64,000 bases of DNA, taken from the NCBI RefSeq assembly GCF_003435375.1, contig NZ_QWGL01000001.1, positions 372,001-436,000 on the forward strand. Reading direction: 5' to 3'. Both the position numbers and the translations under genes were made by a program. The stretch's first letter is position 1. The number at the start of each line of letters is the position of its first letter. Positions 60,708-64,000 of the stretch are shown here, piece after piece. The notes beneath the pieces are model-generated. The model worked only from the letters and a program-made list of their open reading frames with translations, did no database searches and was not told the DNA's origin. The DNA comes from Clostridium sp. AM34-11AC (GTDB lineage Bacteria > Bacillota > Clostridia > Lachnospirales > Lachnospiraceae).

Positions 60708-61436
60708 TCATTGCTTCTTATTCAGGTACTCTATGATCCCCATATGAATCGTATATGCCAGCTTATCCTGGTACTCCCCGCTGTTTAAAAGCGCTGCTTC
60801 CTTCCGGTTGCTTAAGAATCCGCACTCCACGATCACGATGGGGCATTTCACATGCAGAAGGAGGTAGTAATTGGCATTCGCCTTCGGAAGTCTCCGGTTC
60901 TGGTCCCCTAAAACATAGTCAAACCGGTCCTGCAGGATCTCCGCCAGCGCCTTTCCCTTTGACGAATCCCGGTAATAGAATACCTGTCCGCCAGAGACGG
61001 ATTCCTCGTGATAGCTGTTCTGGTGGATGCTGACCACAAGGTCCGCGCCGCTCTCCTCAATGATCTCACACCGTTTCTTCATGTCCGCCATCTTTTTCCG
61101 GCTGTCCGTTTCGGAATAAAGTCCCGTGTCCGTCTCCCGCGTCATAATGACCTTCACATCATCCTGTTCCAGGTACGTTTTCAACCGCTCCGCCACAGCC
61201 AGGTTGATATCTTTCTCCAGGCTCCCGTCGACTCCAACCTTGCCGGGATCTGTTCCGCCGTGTCCGGCATCGACCACCACCACCGGTGTCTCTTTTATGT
61301 AGGCGTCACCGCTCCCCGTCACACGAATACTCCCATATTTCACCGCCATGACCACCATGGCGAGCAGGCATATGCCGAGAACCGGCTCTATCACTTTCTG
61401 CTTCATGCTCTGTTTCCCCGAAAATCCGCTCTTCAT
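60708..61436 (-). CDS. N-acetylmuramoyl-L-alanine amidase (CwlD-like)
   Basis: A 242-residue Amidase_3 enzyme with an N-terminal signal anchor (about 15-33). Zinc-site motifs: VVDAGHGGTDPGKVG, the Glu in LEKDINLAVAERLK, SIHQNSYHE and IVECGFLSN. Size and layout match CwlD, the enzyme that removes stem peptides to form muramic-delta-lactam in spore cortex. It may instead act in cell separation. Together with SleB and spoVG it supports a spore-forming host. Leftward and monocistronic. Confidence 0.9.
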   Translation of the reverse strand: MKSGFSGKQSMKQKVIEPVLGICLLAMVVMAVKYGSIRVTGSGDAYIKETPVVVVDAGHGGTDPGKVGVDGSLEKDINLAVAERLKTYLEQDDVKVIMTRETDTGLYSETDSRKKMADMKKRCEIIEESGADLVVSIHQNSYHEESVSGGQVFYYRDSSKGKALAEILQDRFDYVLGDQNRRLPKANANYYLLLHVKCPIVIVECGFLSNRKEAALLNSGEYQDKLAYTIHMGIIEYLNKKQ

Positions 61437-61659
61437 AATACTCTATTTCATGGGGAACCTGTTTATGTGCGGATTTTCCTATCTCCGTTCAATCCAAAAA
61501 AAGTTCTGGATTCTGGCTTCCGCTCTTATCGCCATCATCAGCTGAATCCCCATATTTCCCTCAGTGTTTTCAGATTTTTTCATATACTTTCCTGCATTGA
61601 CACATCAATATGTCATCTGTATAATAGAGTCAGACAACACGAAAGGTCAGGTTTCTAAC

Positions 61660-62712
61660 ATGGCAAATGAAAAACTGAAATTCGTCTGCGATTACATGGA
61701 AGGCGCCCATCCGGCTATCATGAATGAGCTGCTCTCCACAAATATGATGCAGACCTCCGGGTACGGTCTCGATGAGTTCTCCGAATCTGCCCGGGATAAG
61801 ATCCGCAAAGCCTGCGGCGCTCCAAACGCGGAAGTCTATCTCCTCGTGGGCGGCACCCAGACAAACGCTACCGTGATCGACGCGCTTCTCCGCTCCTATC
61901 AGGGCGTTCTCTGTGCGGAGACCGGGCACATCGCAGTCCATGAGGCCGGTGCCATCGAATTCGGCGGACATAAAGTGCTCCCGCTGCCCCATACATATGG
62001 AAAGATCACAGCCGCCCAGGTCACCTCTTATATGGATACTTTTTTATCTGATGATAATCATGAGCACATGGTTATGCCGGGTATGGTCTATATCTCCCAG
62101 CCTACGGAATACGGAACCCTGTATTCCCTGGAAGAACTGACCGACCTCAGCGAGGCATGCCGTAAGTACCATCTCCCTCTCTATGTGGATGGTGCGAGAC
62201 TTGCCTACGCTCTCGCTTCCCCGGAAAATGACGTGACATTAAGGGATCTTGCGAGACTTTGCGATGTCTTCTATATCGGCGGAACAAAGTGCGGAGCGTT
62301 CTTCGGCGAGGCGGTTGTAATCCCGGATCCAGCGCTGATTTCTCACTTTTTTACAATCGTAAAGCAGCATGGTGCACTTTTCGCGAAGGGCCGCATTCTT
62401 GGGATCCAGTTCGATACTTTGTTCACGGATGATCTATACCTTCATATCGGGGAGTCTGCCCTCACCTGCGCAGCCGCGATAAAATTGGCGTTAAAGGAAA
62501 ACGGTTACCAGTTCTTCCTCGAGACTCCGACAAACCAGATCTTTATTATTCTGGAGAACGAAGTTCTGCACCGCCTGGAGGAGCAGGCGGAATTCAGCTT
62601 CTGGGAGAAATATGATGACTCCCATACCGTGATCCGGATCGCCACAAGCTGGGCGACAACGAAGGAACACACTGACGCGCTGATCGAGCTTTTAAAGATG
62701 AACCGGACTTGA
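61660..62712 (+). CDS. Low-specificity threonine aldolase
   Basis: A 350-residue fold-type I PLP enzyme of the beta-eliminating lyase group. Features: LLVGGTQTNATVIDALL, CAETGHIAVHEAGAIEFGGHKV, the cofactor Asp177 in YVDGARLAYAL and Schiff-base Lys210 in YIGGTKCGAFFGEA. It cleaves threonine/allo-threonine to glycine and acetaldehyde. GAAAGGTCAGG precedes the ATG; a longer upstream frame is rejected. It lies 61 bases upstream of an M20 peptidase gene and may share its transcript. Confidence 0.92.
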   Translation: MANEKLKFVCDYMEGAHPAIMNELLSTNMMQTSGYGLDEFSESARDKIRKACGAPNAEVYLLVGGTQTNATVIDALLRSYQGVLCAETGHIAVHEAGAIEFGGHKVLPLPHTYGKITAAQVTSYMDTFLSDDNHEHMVMPGMVYISQPTEYGTLYSLEELTDLSEACRKYHLPLYVDGARLAYALASPENDVTLRDLARLCDVFYIGGTKCGAFFGEAVVIPDPALISHFFTIVKQHGALFAKGRILGIQFDTLFTDDLYLHIGESALTCAAAIKLALKENGYQFFLETPTNQIFIILENEVLHRLEEQAEFSFWEKYDDSHTVIRIATSWATTKEHTDALIELLKMNRT

Positions 62713-62773
62713 CCTGATGCTCCCGTACAGCGTCTGGTTCCGTCCAATATTACATACTTCAGGAGGTATTTCC

Positions 62774-64000
62774 ATGACTGACAGGCAACAGCTGATCGTA
62801 AACAACGTAGATACCGCAAAACAGCTCATCCTCGACGCGGAGCGCTGGATCTGGGCTCATCCGCAGACCGGCTACACCGAGTGGCAGGCTCACGACTATC
62901 TCGTAGAGAAATACGAGGCACTTGGATACACTCTCGTCAAAGCCGGAAACATTCCGGGCTTTTACACCGATGTTGAGACAGGAAAACCAGGCCCGAAGGT
63001 AGCGATCTTCGGTGAGCTGGATGCCCTCGACATCGCGAACCATCCGGAATCCGTAAACGGAATGACCCACTGCTGCGGACATAACGCCCAGTCCGCTGCA
63101 CTTTTAGGAATCGCAGCCGTATTGAAACAGCCCTACGCCCTCGACGGTCTCTGCGGATCCATCCGCCTCGTTGTCGTTCCGGCTGAGGAAATGATCCAGC
63201 TGGCATTCCGTGAAGAACTCCGCCAGAAAGGCATCATCAAGTACAACGGCGGTAAGACCGAGTTCATGTACCGTGGTCTCTTAGATGGTGTCGACATGGC
63301 TATGATGGTTCACGGCATGACAAAAGGCTCTGGTGTCAATGAGGACGGCGATACCGATCTTGACTTTCAGGCACTGCTCGGAATGAACGGATGTATAGCG
63401 AAAAATATCCGCTACAAAGGAAAATCTGCCCATGCAGGCGGAGCTCCCCATATGGGAGTCAACGCGGAGTATGCCGCTATGCTGGGTCTCCAGGCATGCA
63501 ACGACCTCCGTGAGACATTCCAGGAGAAAGATACGATCCGCTTCCATCCGATCCTCATGGGCGCAAACTGCGCCGTAAACATTATCCCGGATGAGATGAA
63601 GATCGAGAGTTATGTCCGTGGAAAATCCTTAGAGGCGATCAAACGCGAGAATATCAAGGTAAACCGTGCACTGACCGGTGCCGCACTGTCTATGGGCGCA
63701 GGCGTTGAGCTGAGCGACCGCCCTGGTTACGCTCCGGAGTATCATGATCCGACATTCATGAAGCTGGCTGAGGACTGCTGCGTGGCACTTTGCGGAAGAA
63801 AGAAAGTTGTCTTCGACTATAACGGCTGGAGCACCGGTTCCTCCGATTTCGGCGATGTCACCTGCGTAATGCCGGGCGTGCAGATCAACGCGGGCGGCGC
63901 TGTCGGCACACTCCACGGCATCGACTTCCAGATCACCGATCCGAACCGCATGTGCGTGAACGCCGCAAAGGTTCAGCTCTTCCTCGTAGATGCCCTGCTC
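62774..64000 (+). CDS. M20 amidohydrolase, AbgB-like (partial, runs off the window)
   Basis: The 409 codons from this ATG are open to the last base. TCAGGAGG precedes the start. The product begins MTDRQQLIVNNVDTAKQLIL and carries M20 metal motifs: FGELDALDI, GMTHCCGHNAQSAALLG (HCCGHN), VPAEEM and, later, YKGKSAHAGGAPHMGVNAEYA. The overall pattern suits the AbgB/PSMD4-like group of acyl-amino-acid hydrolases. Only the C-terminus is missing. Confidence 0.87.
   Translation, partial: MTDRQQLIVNNVDTAKQLILDAERWIWAHPQTGYTEWQAHDYLVEKYEALGYTLVKAGNIPGFYTDVETGKPGPKVAIFGELDALDIANHPESVNGMTHCCGHNAQSAALLGIAAVLKQPYALDGLCGSIRLVVVPAEEMIQLAFREELRQKGIIKYNGGKTEFMYRGLLDGVDMAMMVHGMTKGSGVNEDGDTDLDFQALLGMNGCIAKNIRYKGKSAHAGGAPHMGVNAEYAAMLGLQACNDLRETFQEKDTIRFHPILMGANCAVNIIPDEMKIESYVRGKSLEAIKRENIKVNRALTGAALSMGAGVELSDRPGYAPEYHDPTFMKLAEDCCVALCGRKKVVFDYNGWSTGSSDFGDVTCVMPGVQINAGGAVGTLHGIDFQITDPNRMCVNAAKVQLFLVDALL

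Overview
The window looks like a chromosomal segment of a spore-forming, anaerobic member of the Clostridia, most likely Lachnospiraceae (Clostridium cluster XIVa). Evidence: the paired glgC/glgD genes, a class 3 fructose-1,6-bisphosphatase, spoVG, a SleB-type cortex hydrolase, a CwlD-like amidase, ECF-type vitamin transporters under riboswitches, a DUF4317 protein, ChW repeats, strong AGGAGG ribosome binding sites and roughly balanced base composition. Species cannot be read from the sequence. I found no rRNA, tRNA, CRISPR array, prophage or full-length insertion sequence.

Layout. 1-5 kb: leftward genes for a papain-like secreted protease, RdgB, a metallophosphoesterase, a THUMP-domain RNA methyltransferase and a rhodanese. 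5-9 kb: a small Asn/Ser-rich protein, a MATE exporter, FolT under a tetrahydrofolate riboswitch and an NlpC/P60 hydrolase. 9-17.5 kb: a HAAS-domain protein and Fbp, an MBL-fold hydrolase, a Nudix hydrolase, a DUF4317 protein, a mini-MGMT, a SleB-like hydrolase, an Rpn remnant and a sortase. 17.5-24 kb: a nucleoside-type BMP ABC importer followed by an ADP-ribosylglycohydrolase. 24-30.4 kb: a Cof-type HAD phosphatase, a glycosyltransferase with a C-terminal MarR-like domain, and a T-box leader upstream of a DctPQM TRAP transporter. 30.6-40.6 kb: spoVG, glgC-glgD, YfcC-type carrier, TetR regulator, FucO-like dehydrogenase, M20 amidohydrolase and asnS. 40.8-50.5 kb: SbcD/SbcC-like pair (YhaO/YhaN type), a siroheme reductase, trmL, an aminotransferase with its Lrp regulator, an AIRS-C domain protein, a VanW protein and a 38-residue membrane peptide. 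50.6-64 kb: DEDDh exonuclease, radical SAM protein, ComEB, threonylcarbamoyl-AMP synthase, creatininase-family amidase, RibU under an FMN riboswitch, ChW-polysaccharide deacetylase, M18 aminopeptidase, coiled-coil protein, CwlD-like amidase, threonine aldolase and the start of another M20 peptidase.

The most striking non-genic signal is a set of six short non-coding elements (90 to 155 bp), all ending in the inverted pentamer GTWAC and all flanked by an 8-bp direct repeat. Four target duplications are perfect and two match at 7 of 8 positions. Two sequence families are present twice each, at distant sites, as 133-bp copies differing at 2 and 4 positions. Each is built of consecutive hairpins and encodes no protein. 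This is strong evidence for mobilised MITE-like elements, for which no transposase is present here. Two further regions look like degenerate relatives. Other points of interest are the T-box leader in front of a TRAP transporter and the glycosyltransferase-MarR fusion.
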